Of a stretch of DNA of 64,000 bases, positions 35,038-43,237 are shown piece by piece. The DNA is from Thermodesulfobium narugense DSM 14796 (GTDB lineage: Bacteria > Thermodesulfobiota > Thermodesulfobiia > Thermodesulfobiales > Thermodesulfobiaceae): contig NC_015499.1 of NCBI RefSeq assembly GCF_000212395.1, positions 268,501 through 332,500 on the forward strand, given 5' to 3'. Both the position numbers and the translations under genes were made by a program. Every line of letters begins with the position of its first letter. Position 1 is the stretch's first letter. The notes under the pieces are model-generated. The model was given only the letters and a program-made list of their open reading frames with translations, searched no databases and was not told the DNA's origin.

Positions 35038-36210
35038 CTAAACTGCTAAATTTGCCCCTTTATTAAGAATCTTTTGGACGTCATTGTAGATGTACATGAG
35101 TTCTTTATCGAAAAGTGGCCTCTTTAACTGAATAGACATATTTCTTACGTTTTCAAGTATCAATTTCGTTTCTTCTTTACTAAGTTCGATGCCAAATTGA
35201 TTAAATTTGCTCTTTATGGCTGCGCTTCCTGAGTGCTTGCCTATTATAATTTGCCTCACAAGACCAACTTCATCGGGGGAGAATGCCTCATAAGTCGTTG
35301 GATTTTTTAGTACTCCATCGGCATGTATGCCCGATTCATGAGCGAATATATTAGCACCAACAATTGTCTTCCATATTGGGATTTGTCTTGACGAGGCATT
35401 AGCTACATACTCGCATATTTCTATAAATTTCTTTGTTTTAAATCCCAGATCGATGTTGTGTATTATTTTAAGAGCCATTACAACTTCTTCTAAAGCAGCA
35501 TTGCCAGCCCTTTCTCCTAAACCATTTACAGTTACTCCCACATACCTTGCTCCGCCTCTTACTCCTGCCAGAGCGTTGGCAGTAGCCATTCCAAAATCGT
35601 TGTGCGTGTGCATTTCTATGTCAATCCCTACGCTATCACGGATTGTCTTGATTTTTGAAAAGGTTTCAAAAGGGTCAAGTATTCCTAAAGTGTCACAAAA
35701 TCTGAGCCTATCAGCGCCACATTCCCTTGCCCTTTCTGCAAACTTTATTAGAAAATCCATTTCTGATCTGGAGGCATCTTCTGCGTTCGCAGAAACATAA
35801 AGCCCTTTTGACTTAGCAAATTCTACAGCTTTAGACATAGAATCTAAAACGTCTTCTCTTGAAGATTTCAATTTGTGTTTGATATGTATATCTGACGTTG
35901 ATATAGAAATAGCTACAGCATCTACTCCGCAATCGATTGAATTCTTTATATCTTCAATAACAGCCCTATTCCATGCCATTATTGAGGCTTTTAAGCCCAA
36001 ATTGACTATAGATTTTATTGCTTCTTTCTCTGCGCCTCCCATAGCGGGTATTCCGGCTTCTATTTGGTTAACGCCTATTTCGTCTAACATTTTTGCAATA
36101 TGGATCTTTTCCTGATTAGCAAAGACAACCCCTGCTGTCTGTTCTCCATCTCTGAGAGTAGTATCCACGATAAAAATCTTATCAACAAAATCTTTAAGAG
36201 TTGGGTACAA
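35038..36210 (-). CDS. nifV: Homocitrate synthase NifV
   Basis: 390 residues from a TTG at 36210, preferred because GGAGGTGA ends 5 bp upstream of it; the in-frame ATG at 36234 lies at the predicted transcription start and would put this site inside the gene. DRE-TIM barrel: FIVDTTLRDGEQTAGVVF, then MHTHNDFGMATANALAGVRGGARYVGVTVNGLGERAGNAALEEVV with the metal-binding HxH (HTHN). The short length without a leucine-regulatory domain, and the VNGLGERAGNA motif, favour homocitrate synthase over 2-isopropylmalate synthase. Homocitrate is a ligand of the nitrogenase FeMo cofactor; no nif genes are adjacent. Confidence 0.85.
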   Translation of the reverse strand: MYPTLKDFVDKIFIVDTTLRDGEQTAGVVFANQEKIHIAKMLDEIGVNQIEAGIPAMGGAEKEAIKSIVNLGLKASIMAWNRAVIEDIKNSIDCGVDAVAISISTSDIHIKHKLKSSREDVLDSMSKAVEFAKSKGLYVSANAEDASRSEMDFLIKFAERARECGADRLRFCDTLGILDPFETFSKIKTIRDSVGIDIEMHTHNDFGMATANALAGVRGGARYVGVTVNGLGERAGNAALEEVVMALKIIHNIDLGFKTKKFIEICEYVANASSRQIPIWKTIVGANIFAHESGIHADGVLKNPTTYEAFSPDEVGLVRQIIIGKHSGSAAIKSKFNQFGIELSKEETKLILENVRNMSIQLKRPLFDKELMYIYNDVQKILNKGANLAV

Positions 36211-36239
36211 ATTAATCACCTCCACTTTTTTCATATAAA

Positions 36240-36348
36240 ATTGTAGTTTAAATAAATTTCTTTGTAAAATTTTATAAATTGTCAGACAATTTTACACTAT
36301 ATTTATCCATCTCTTGCTTTTTGGTTCGACTTCTTTTTATGTTAAAAT
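36240..36348. promoter_or_regulatory. Divergent nifV / sufC promoter region with an inverted repeat
   Basis: For nifV (minus): TTTACA (36268-36263) and TACAAT (36245-36240), spacing 17. For sufC (plus): TTGGTT (36321-36326) and TAAAAT (36343-36348), spacing 16. Between them the inverted repeat AAATTGT-CAG-ACAATTT (36276-36292) lies 7 bp upstream of the nifV -35 box, a good position for a regulator of one or both genes. The binding factor is unknown. Confidence 0.55.
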
Positions 36349-36384
36349 TGGACATATATAAAATCTTTTTAAGGAGTTAAACAT

Positions 36385-37125
36385 ATGCAAGAGATGCTGC
36401 AGGTAGTAGATTTGTGGGTATCTGTAGAGGGAAAGCAGGTCTTAAAGGGTGTAGATTTTTCTATGGGATACGGAGACGTGTATGTCCTTTTTGGACCAAA
36501 CGGTGCAGGTAAGACGTCTTTTATGATGTCTTTAATGGGTTTCCCAAAATATAAAGTAGAACAAGGCAAAATTTATTTTAAGGGGGAGGACATTACAAAT
36601 AAAGACATTTATGAGAGGGCGAAATTGGGCATAGGTCTCTCCTTTCAAAGGCCTCCTACGGTAGAGGGAGTTAGCCTTGAGAGGTTAATAAAGTTGCTTA
36701 GCAAGAACAATGGCATATCTGATGAAGAAGTTGAGAGAATACTAGAGAGTTTGAAAATTAAGGATCACGTAAAAAGATATATTAACGATGGGTTTTCTGG
36801 AGGTGAAATGAAGAGATCTGAAATATTGCAACTTATGCTCCAGAAGCCTGAATTTGTACTTATAGATGAACCTGAATCAGGAGTGGATATGGAAAACATA
36901 TCTCTTGTAGGACATGCAATTAATCATTTGTTAGGTAAAGATAAGGTTAGAAGTCCAAAAAGAAGTGCCTTAATAATAACGCATACTGGTTATATTTTGG
37001 ACTTTGTAAATGCAGACAAAGGATATATTTTTATAAACGGAAGGATAATATGTACGGGCAATCCCAGAGATATGCTAAACGAGATTAAAAGAAATGGCTA
37101 TAAGGGGTGTCAGATATGCCAATAA
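36385..37125 (+). CDS. sufC: SufC, ATPase of iron-sulfur cluster assembly
   Basis: 246 residues, ABC ATPase. Walker A FGPNGAGKTSFM near 36, Q-loop FQRPPTVEGV near 92, signature FSGGEMKRSEILQL near 136, Walker B PEFVLIDEPESGVD near 158. The GEMKRSE signature is the SufC type. It drives the SufB scaffold. AAGGAG precedes the ATG; the gene overlaps sufB by 19 bp. sufD, sufS and sufU are not present, so this is a minimal SufBC arrangement. Confidence 0.93.
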   Translation: MQEMLQVVDLWVSVEGKQVLKGVDFSMGYGDVYVLFGPNGAGKTSFMMSLMGFPKYKVEQGKIYFKGEDITNKDIYERAKLGIGLSFQRPPTVEGVSLERLIKLLSKNNGISDEEVERILESLKIKDHVKRYINDGFSGGEMKRSEILQLMLQKPEFVLIDEPESGVDMENISLVGHAINHLLGKDKVRSPKRSALIITHTGYILDFVNADKGYIFINGRIICTGNPRDMLNEIKRNGYKGCQICQ

Positions 37126-38366
37126 GTGAGAAAAGGCTTTCTGAAATAAAATCTCTGGCTAATGCAGCCAGGGAGAAAAAAGCTGTTTTTGGTCCTGATG
37201 TAGATCTCGAAAGATTTAAAGAATTTGTTAAAAGGGATAAGGTTGAAAGTCTGACATCTTTAAAGGCACAGACTATGGAAGCTGCTATTATGAGCGGCAT
37301 GGATATAAAGGAAGAGACTAGAAGTGGGTCCTTTGTCCAATTAAATCACAGCGTTATATATGAAAGCCTTAACGAGAAATATAAAGGTCAACTCCAAATA
37401 ATGAGTACTGATAATGCTATTGAAATGTTTGATTGGATAGAAGATTATTTTTGGAGGGTAGTTAAGCCAGATCAGGACAAATATACTGCAGCAGTTGCGC
37501 TTAACCCTACACATGGCTATTTTATGAGGGTATTTCCCAATCAGCATGTTGAATATCCTTTGCAAGCGTGTTTGCTTGTGGATGAAAACAATATAAGCCA
37601 AAACGTTCATAATATCATAATAGTAGAAGAAGGCGCATCTCTTAACGTCATTACTGGGTGCTCTCTTTCAAAAAACGATGCCGAAGGAATTCATCTTGGG
37701 ATTAGTGAGTTTTATGTAAAAAAGGGTGCAAGTCTAACCTTTACGATGATACACAACTGGGCAGATAACTTTGACGTAAGACCAAGAACAGGGGTATATC
37801 TTGAAGAAGACGCTAGATACGTTAACAATTATATCCTTTTAAAGCCTGTAAAGTCTATTCAATCGGCACCAAATGTATATCTTGCGGGAAAGAATGCTAC
37901 TGCCCAATTTAATAACGTGATATATGGCCTTGGAAACTCATATATTGATCTTGGATCTAAGATGTATCTTGATGCCCCAAACACTCGTGCAGAATCTATA
38001 GCAAGGACTATTGCGGCAGATAAAAGCATAATATATTCAAGAGGAGACATGATAGCAAGGACAAAAGATTTTTGCATGGCGCATCTTGATTGTAGAGGGA
38101 TAGTTTTTTCAAAGGAGGCTACAATGTACGCAATTCCAGCTCTAGTATCAGAGGGTTCCGTGAAAGCGCATCTCTCCCACGAGGCATCAATTGGTCCAAT
38201 TTCTCAAGAGCAAGTAGAATATTTGATGAGTAGAGGCATAGAGAAAGACGATGCTGTTTCTTTGATTACTACAGGCTTTTTGAACCTAAACATTCCTTAT
38301 ATTCCGGCATTTATTGATAATAAGATTAGAGACATTATAAACGCTACTGCAAAGGATGCCCTTTAA
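37107..38366 (+). CDS. sufB: SufB/SufD-family iron-sulfur cluster scaffold
   Basis: 419 residues with a right-handed beta-helix core: NIIIVEEGASLNVITGCS, HLGISEFYVKKGASLTFTMIHNW, then YSRGDMIARTKDFCMAHLDCRGIVF and AHLSHEASIGPISQEQVEYLMSRGI. The last motif is near universal in SufB/SufD, with candidate ligands Cys in DFCMAHLDC and His/Glu in SHEASIG. As the only scaffold gene here it probably forms a homodimer with SufC, as in archaeal-like SufBC systems. Starts inside sufC. Confidence 0.92.
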   Translation: MSDMPISEKRLSEIKSLANAAREKKAVFGPDVDLERFKEFVKRDKVESLTSLKAQTMEAAIMSGMDIKEETRSGSFVQLNHSVIYESLNEKYKGQLQIMSTDNAIEMFDWIEDYFWRVVKPDQDKYTAAVALNPTHGYFMRVFPNQHVEYPLQACLLVDENNISQNVHNIIIVEEGASLNVITGCSLSKNDAEGIHLGISEFYVKKGASLTFTMIHNWADNFDVRPRTGVYLEEDARYVNNYILLKPVKSIQSAPNVYLAGKNATAQFNNVIYGLGNSYIDLGSKMYLDAPNTRAESIARTIAADKSIIYSRGDMIARTKDFCMAHLDCRGIVFSKEATMYAIPALVSEGSVKAHLSHEASIGPISQEQVEYLMSRGIEKDDAVSLITTGFLNLNIPYIPAFIDNKIRDIINATAKDAL

Positions 38367-39205
38367 TGAGAGTCTTTTTTGACAAGAAGTCACTAAGAAA
38401 GTTTTTAGAGGAAAAGAGGTCTGCCGGTAAGACAGTTTCTCTTGTCCCGACAATGGGATATTTGCATGAAGGTCACATATCTTTGGTCAGAAGAGCAAGG
38501 GGGATGTCAGGAATTGTAGTGGTGTCAATTTTTGTTAACCCAATACAGTTTGGCCCAAACGAAGATCTGGATAGATATCCAAGAGATCTGGGATCAGATC
38601 TCAGACTTCTTGATAGAGAAGGAGTTGACGCGGTTTTTTGTCCTAATCCTGAAGAGATGTATCCAGAAGAGCAGCTTTGTTTTGTGGAGGTAAAAGGTCT
38701 TCAAGACAAGCTTTGCGGCCTGTTTAGACCTGGTCACTTTAAAGGCGTTTGTACAGTGGTTGCCAAACTTTTTAATATTGTACAGCCAGACTTTGCTCAC
38801 TTTGGTGAAAAGGACTTTCAACAATTGGTAATCTTGAGAAAAATGGTAAAAGACTTAGACTTTCCTATTAAAATTGTCCCATCACCTATTGTAAGAGACA
38901 GCGATAATCTGGCATTAAGTTCAAGAAATTCATATCTAACTCCTGATGAAAGAAAGATTGCTTTGAACCTTAGTAAAGAACTTTTTTGGATAAAAGAAAA
39001 GATAGAATCAGGAAATTATGATATAAAAATTCTTGAAGATTCAAAAGCTAGACTTCAGGAAAAGGGAATAAAACTAGATTATCTTCAGGCTGTTAATATA
39101 GAAAATCTTAATGAAAAATCAGATCTAACTCCCCCTGTCGCGGTTCTTTTGGCGGGTTGGATCGGGAAAGTTCGATTAATAGACAATATTATAGTTGAGT
39201 CATAA
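38366..39205 (+). CDS. panC: Pantothenate synthetase
   Basis: 279 residues. Nucleotidyl-transferase HxGH motif VPTMGYLHEGHISLVRRA near 25-42; IFVNPIQFGPNEDLDRYPRDL near 55; CGLFRPGHFKGVCTVVAKLFNIVQPDFAHFGEKDFQQLVILRKM near 115-158. It joins pantoate and beta-alanine. Start overlaps the sufB stop by one base (TAATG). The product feeds CoaX at 6090. Confidence 0.95.
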   Translation: MRVFFDKKSLRKFLEEKRSAGKTVSLVPTMGYLHEGHISLVRRARGMSGIVVVSIFVNPIQFGPNEDLDRYPRDLGSDLRLLDREGVDAVFCPNPEEMYPEEQLCFVEVKGLQDKLCGLFRPGHFKGVCTVVAKLFNIVQPDFAHFGEKDFQQLVILRKMVKDLDFPIKIVPSPIVRDSDNLALSSRNSYLTPDERKIALNLSKELFWIKEKIESGNYDIKILEDSKARLQEKGIKLDYLQAVNIENLNEKSDLTPPVAVLLAGWIGKVRLIDNIIVES

Positions 39206-40165
39206 ATGGATTTTTTGATTGGATATTTTGGAGCTGGCAATGTTGGAGATGATGCAATACTCCAGGCATATCTCTTAAAAAACAAAAATCCAGGTAAGAT
39301 ACTTTGGAATTCTAAAAAGTCAGCTTTAAACCACGTGGAGAAAGAAAAAACATTGGATGTTCTGAAGAACATCCTTTTGGCAGATAGAATAATATTTCCC
39401 GGTGGGGGCATTATTCAGGACAAAACTAGCTTTTCTAGCCTTCTCTTTTATACAGGCATAATTTTTATTGCAAGTTTGTTAAAGAAGAAGGTTTACATGC
39501 TGTCTCAATCGTTGGGTCCTATAGGGCACACCAGATCAAAATTTTTTGTTAAGGTACTTAATAACGTTGAGGTTTTGGCTCTAAGAGAGCCTCTTTCTAT
39601 CTCTCTAGCAAAAAGACTTAGATTGAAAAGCGATATTGTTAAAGAAGTTTCTGATATCACTTTGACTATAGATTTTGTTCTGCCAAAAAAAGAAAAGATT
39701 TTTGGGATCAACCTTAGGGCTTGTGAAGAATCTTCAAGGTCAGTTCAAGAGTTAGTAATCTTTTCCGAAAGATTGAGGGGTGAGGGCTTTTTAATAAGAG
39801 GCGTAGCTTTTGACAAAGAAGATGAGAGATTTTTAAAGAGTTTGCCGATAAAGTTTGATGAAATTTTTTATGGTAATTTTATAAATACGTTTAGATCGGT
39901 TGCAGAGTGTGAGGTGTTTGTTGCTACCAGATTTCACAGCGCAGTGTTTTGCACAAAGTCTTTGACTCCCTTTGTTGCAATCGATTACGATCCAAAGGTT
40001 AGAGGCTTTATGAGACAGATTGGTTTAGAGGAATATTGTTACAAATCTCTTTCTTTTGAAAATCTTGTAAAATTTTATAATAATAAAAAATTTGTTGAAA
40101 AACAGATCGCCTTAAAAATAAGTGAACTTGAAAAATTAGCATTTAAAAATTTTGAATTTGTTTAA
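39206..40165 (+). CDS. csaB: Polysaccharide pyruvyl transferase (CsaB-like)
   Basis: 319 residues. Starts LIGYFGAGNVGDDAILQAYL, has FPGGGIIQDKTS near 69, SQSLGPIGH near 98 and CEVFVATRFHSAVFCTKS near 235, the conserved HxH-type GT-B pattern of CsaB. CsaB adds ketal pyruvate to secondary cell-wall polymers, which can anchor S-layer proteins with SLH domains. It begins right after panC without spacing and overlaps the next glycosyltransferase by 14 bp. Confidence 0.85.
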   Translation: MDFLIGYFGAGNVGDDAILQAYLLKNKNPGKILWNSKKSALNHVEKEKTLDVLKNILLADRIIFPGGGIIQDKTSFSSLLFYTGIIFIASLLKKKVYMLSQSLGPIGHTRSKFFVKVLNNVEVLALREPLSISLAKRLRLKSDIVKEVSDITLTIDFVLPKKEKIFGINLRACEESSRSVQELVIFSERLRGEGFLIRGVAFDKEDERFLKSLPIKFDEIFYGNFINTFRSVAECEVFVATRFHSAVFCTKSLTPFVAIDYDPKVRGFMRQIGLEEYCYKSLSFENLVKFYNNKKFVEKQIALKISELEKLAFKNFEFV

Positions 40166-40889
40166 TGCCATGCGAAAATTTTTATTTGACAAAGTTCCTG
40201 TGGATATTATTAGTCTTGAAGAGATATTAAATCTTTTTGAAGAGAGACTTGTTAAAAATTTAGGTCTTAGAATTATAACCCTTAATCCAGAAATGGTTAT
40301 GTATTCAATGAAAAAAAATAATAGCTCAACTATTATGCTTGAAACATTTAATAGAGCAGACCTTGTTGTCCCAGATGGGATAGGGATTGCTATTTTTTTA
40401 AATACAAAAAGAATATGCGGGGTAGATCTTATCCCACATTTTTTGGAGATATGTAAAAAACATGATAAAGGAATTTATTTAATAGGTTCCACAGATGAAG
40501 TAGTTAAATCGCTAAGTGAAAAACTTCTTAAGATGGGAATAAAAGTAGTTGGTTATGAAAACGGATATTTTACTGATTTTAAGCCATCTATAGAGAGAAT
40601 CATTTTATCAGGCGCAACATTTGTAATGTCTGCTATGGGCTTTCCAAAACAGGAGATTTTCTTAAACGAACTTTTTAAAGCTAAGAGCGATATAATTGGC
40701 ATAGGAGTAGGAGGTTCTTTTGATGTTTTGTCGGGCAAAAAAAAGAGAGCACCAGAAATATTTAGAAACCTTGGGCTTGAGTGGTTATATAGACTTCTTA
40801 GCGAACCCACAAGGCTAAAAAGAATGCTTGTTTTGCCAGAGTTTGCTCTGCTTGCATTTTTTTGGAGAATAAAAAATTTTGGAGAATGA
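40152..40889 (+). CDS. WecG/TagA/CpsF-family glycosyltransferase (GT26)
   Basis: 245 residues: ITLNPEMVMYSMKKN near 40, LVVPDGIGIAIFLN near 72 (catalytic Asp in PDG), YLIGSTDEVVKSLSEKL near 112, VMSAMGFPKQEIFL near 158 and GVGGSFDVLSGKKKRAPEIFRNLGLEWLYRLLSEPTRLKR near 178-217. GT26 enzymes transfer N-acetylmannosamine-type residues onto a lipid-linked sugar in wall-polymer synthesis. With csaB before it, this suggests a pyruvylated secondary wall polymer. Confidence 0.9.
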   Translation: MNLFNAMRKFLFDKVPVDIISLEEILNLFEERLVKNLGLRIITLNPEMVMYSMKKNNSSTIMLETFNRADLVVPDGIGIAIFLNTKRICGVDLIPHFLEICKKHDKGIYLIGSTDEVVKSLSEKLLKMGIKVVGYENGYFTDFKPSIERIILSGATFVMSAMGFPKQEIFLNELFKAKSDIIGIGVGGSFDVLSGKKKRAPEIFRNLGLEWLYRLLSEPTRLKRMLVLPEFALLAFFWRIKNFGE

Positions 40890-40893
40890 GAAG

Positions 40894-41619
40894 ATGATTG
40901 AAGCAAAGGTTATAAAAACTGAAAAAATTAGCAATTTTCATTTTCTAATGGATTTGAAAGTAGAGGAAAACCTTAGTCCCCTACCAGGACAGTATTTTAT
41001 GCTAAAGTTAAATGACTTAAACGATCCATTTTTTATGAGGCCGTTTAGCGTTTTTGATTCAAATTCTGATAGATTAAGCTTTTTAATAGAAATTAAGGGT
41101 AAGGGAACGAAAATTTTAAGCAAAATGAATGAAGGCCATTTTTTAAAAATACGAGGCCCCTTAGGCAATGGCTTTAAATTTGATAAGATTAAAAGTGCTT
41201 TACTTTATGCAGGGGGAACGGGAATAGCACCAATATTTTATCTGGCAAAGCACCTTAAAAAAGTAGGAATTGAGATAGACGTTGTTTTGGGTTTTAGGAA
41301 CAAGGATAGGGTAATATGTGTAGACAAATTTTCCAATTTTGGCAATCTTTTTGTGTTTACTGATGACGGTTCATATGCAAATAAAGGTACTGTGATTGAT
41401 TTCAAATTAGAAAAGACATATGACTCTATTTTTGCTTGTGGGCCTGTCCTAATGCTTAAGGCTATTCAAAGAAAGCACAGAGGGGCACAGATCAGTTTGG
41501 AATCAGTTTTTGCCTGTGGTGCAGGAGCATGTATGGGATGTGTAGTGAAAAGCATTAGAGGTTATTTAAGAGTTTGCAAAGATGGGCCTGTCTTTAACGC
41601 AGAAGAGATTATATTTTAA
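40894..41619 (+). CDS. pyrK: Dihydroorotate dehydrogenase electron-transfer subunit (PyrK-like)
   Basis: 241 residues from the ATG at 40894, which has GGAG 9 bp upstream; an in-frame TTG at 40879 is an alternative. Ferredoxin-reductase fold: FFMRPFSVFD (flavin) and LLYAGGTGIAPIFYLA (nucleotide). A C-terminal 2Fe-2S site is formed by CGAGACMGC plus a later Cys in RVCKDGPVF. In other genomes PyrK links NAD+ to PyrD1B. No pyrD is adjacent, so a partner elsewhere, or a role as a related electron-transfer subunit, should be considered. Confidence 0.83.
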   Translation: MIEAKVIKTEKISNFHFLMDLKVEENLSPLPGQYFMLKLNDLNDPFFMRPFSVFDSNSDRLSFLIEIKGKGTKILSKMNEGHFLKIRGPLGNGFKFDKIKSALLYAGGTGIAPIFYLAKHLKKVGIEIDVVLGFRNKDRVICVDKFSNFGNLFVFTDDGSYANKGTVIDFKLEKTYDSIFACGPVLMLKAIQRKHRGAQISLESVFACGAGACMGCVVKSIRGYLRVCKDGPVFNAEEIIF

Positions 41620-41644
41620 AGTCGCTAATTTGTAGAATAAAAAA

Positions 41645-41721
<77 letters not shown>

Positions 41722-41731
41722 ACAGATTGTA

Positions 41732-41760
41732 ATTCTAAACTTTTTATAATGTTATGTCAA
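41732..41760 (-). promoter_or_regulatory. Consensus promoter of tRNA-Lys, flush with the insertion sequence target site
   Basis: Perfect -35 TTGACA (41760-41755) and -10 TAGAAT (41737-41732) at 17-bp spacing. The target duplication of the insertion sequence starts at the very next base (41761), so the insertion left the promoter core intact. Confidence 0.85.
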
Positions 41761-41777
41761 TATTTATTTTGAACGTG
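41761..41777 (+). repeat. Left 17-bp target-site duplication
   Basis: TATTTATTTTGAACGTG, identical to 43254-43270 on the other side of the insertion sequence. Confidence 0.92.
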
Positions 41778-41830
41778 TGTTAACGGACAGTGATATTGTC
41801 ACCCCTTAAGAAGACAGTAATAATGTCACT

Positions 41831-43216
41831 ATGATGGGAGAGATATTTTTGAGTGTTAAGGAATCACGCAGAGTTTTTGTAATTGAACAAGCAATTGAAG
41901 GCAATATCACTAATAGACAGGCAGCTGAAGTTTTAGGCTTAAGTAAACGTCAAATTATTCGTTTGAAGGAGAGGGTGAAAACAGAAGGCGTTACTGGTCT
42001 GGTTCACAAAAATAGAGGCAGAGAATCAAAACAGAGAATACCTAAAGAAACTAGAGAAAGGATTGTTAAATTAGCTCAGGATAGTCTTCACAATGCCAGT
42101 TGTCAGCAAATAGCTGAAATACTTGAAGAGTTTTATAACATAGATGTTTCATCCAAGACAGTAAATCGTATCTTAAAGAAAAATAATATTCCATTAAGTC
42201 ATACGCACAGGTCATCTAAGCTTAAGAGGTCACGTAAACGTTTACCTCAGGAAGGTCTACTTTCTCAAATAGACGCCAGTCCTTTTGAATGGCTTGAAGA
42301 TAGAGGACCAATGCTTTCTTTGCACGGTTCTATTGATGATGCTACTAGTAAGGTTCAGGGATTACATTTTGAACTTCATGAATGTCTTTTTGGTTACTTA
42401 AAACTTATTCAACAAGTAGCACAGAACTTTGGAATACCTAAAAGCATATACAGTGATCGTCATACCATTTTCTTTTCACCTAAAGAGGATAAGTTATCAA
42501 TTTCAGAAGAATTATCTGGGCAAACTGTTCCCTTAACTCAGTTTGGCAGAGCTATTTCAGAATTAGGGATTAGACATATACCCGCTCGTTCTCCACAGGC
42601 CAAAGGACGTATTGAACGTCTTTGGGGCACATTACAAAAGAGACTAACAATTGAACTGCGTATGGCAGGTATATCTACTATTGAAGCAGCAAATGAATTT
42701 CTACCAGACTTTATTAAAAGGTTTAATCAAAGGTTCGCTGTTGTTCCAGATAACCCCAAGTTAACTTATAGCCCTTGCCCTTCATTAGACAAACTAGAAG
42801 AGATTCTATCATGGCATCAAGAACGCAAGGCATCTCACGGCTCTTATATATCTTACCTGGGTCATATTTATCAATTAGTAGATTCTAATGGCAAGGTAAT
42901 ACCTTTAACTCCTAAAAGTACAGTAAAAGTTCTAACTCATCTAGATGGATCATTCAGCGCATTATACGCTGATAAATATTACTTACTACAAGAATTACTC
43001 ATACCACCTAAAGAAAAAGTAAAGAATGGCTCTAAAAACACTTCAACCAAAAAACCTTATATACCTGCTGCAGACCACCCCTGGCGTCATATGGTTATCA
43101 ACAAGTTTAAAAGACCTAATTCAAATTCTAATTCAAGTTCTAATTCAAATTCAAATAGCAATGACAATTCATCATTAGTTGATGAAAGAGGGGTGACAAA
43201 ATCAGTGTCTCATTAA
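41831..43216 (+). CDS. DDE transposase of the insertion sequence
   Basis: 461 residues. N-terminal helix-turn-helix region (NRQAAEVLGLSKRQIIRLKERVKTEG, 28-53) and a second one near 90-120, then an rve-type catalytic core with Asp148 (SQIDASPFEW), Asp209 (SIYSDRHT) and Glu262 (KGRIERLWGTLQ). A C-terminal beta-barrel-like domain (SYLGHIYQLVDSNGKVIPLTP) follows. The last 30 residues are Asn/Ser repeats from a 12-bp tandem repeat, and the final codons run through an inner right-end binding motif. The start could also be the TTG at 41849, which has GGGAGAG upstream. All catalytic residues are present, so the element may be active. Confidence 0.9.
   Translation: MMGEIFLSVKESRRVFVIEQAIEGNITNRQAAEVLGLSKRQIIRLKERVKTEGVTGLVHKNRGRESKQRIPKETRERIVKLAQDSLHNASCQQIAEILEEFYNIDVSSKTVNRILKKNNIPLSHTHRSSKLKRSRKRLPQEGLLSQIDASPFEWLEDRGPMLSLHGSIDDATSKVQGLHFELHECLFGYLKLIQQVAQNFGIPKSIYSDRHTIFFSPKEDKLSISEELSGQTVPLTQFGRAISELGIRHIPARSPQAKGRIERLWGTLQKRLTIELRMAGISTIEAANEFLPDFIKRFNQRFAVVPDNPKLTYSPCPSLDKLEEILSWHQERKASHGSYISYLGHIYQLVDSNGKVIPLTPKSTVKVLTHLDGSFSALYADKYYLLQELLIPPKEKVKNGSKNTSTKKPYIPAADHPWRHMVINKFKRPNSNSNSSSNSNSNSNDNSSLVDERGVTKSVSH
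43115..43150 (+). repeat. 12-bp tandem repeat within the transposase gene
   Basis: Three consecutive copies of a TCTAATTCAAAT-like unit (first base and one internal base vary), encoding Asn-Ser repeats near the transposase C-terminus. Confidence 0.85.
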
Positions 43217-43237
43217 TTTACTTTTGTAGTGACAAAA

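Noticed and set aside
40879..41619. Complete dihydroorotate dehydrogenase locus
   Set aside because: Only the PyrK-like subunit is present; no pyrD or other pyrimidine gene is adjacent.
43115..43166. CRISPR-like short repeats
   Set aside because: The 12-bp units are contiguous, inside the transposase coding sequence and have no spacers.
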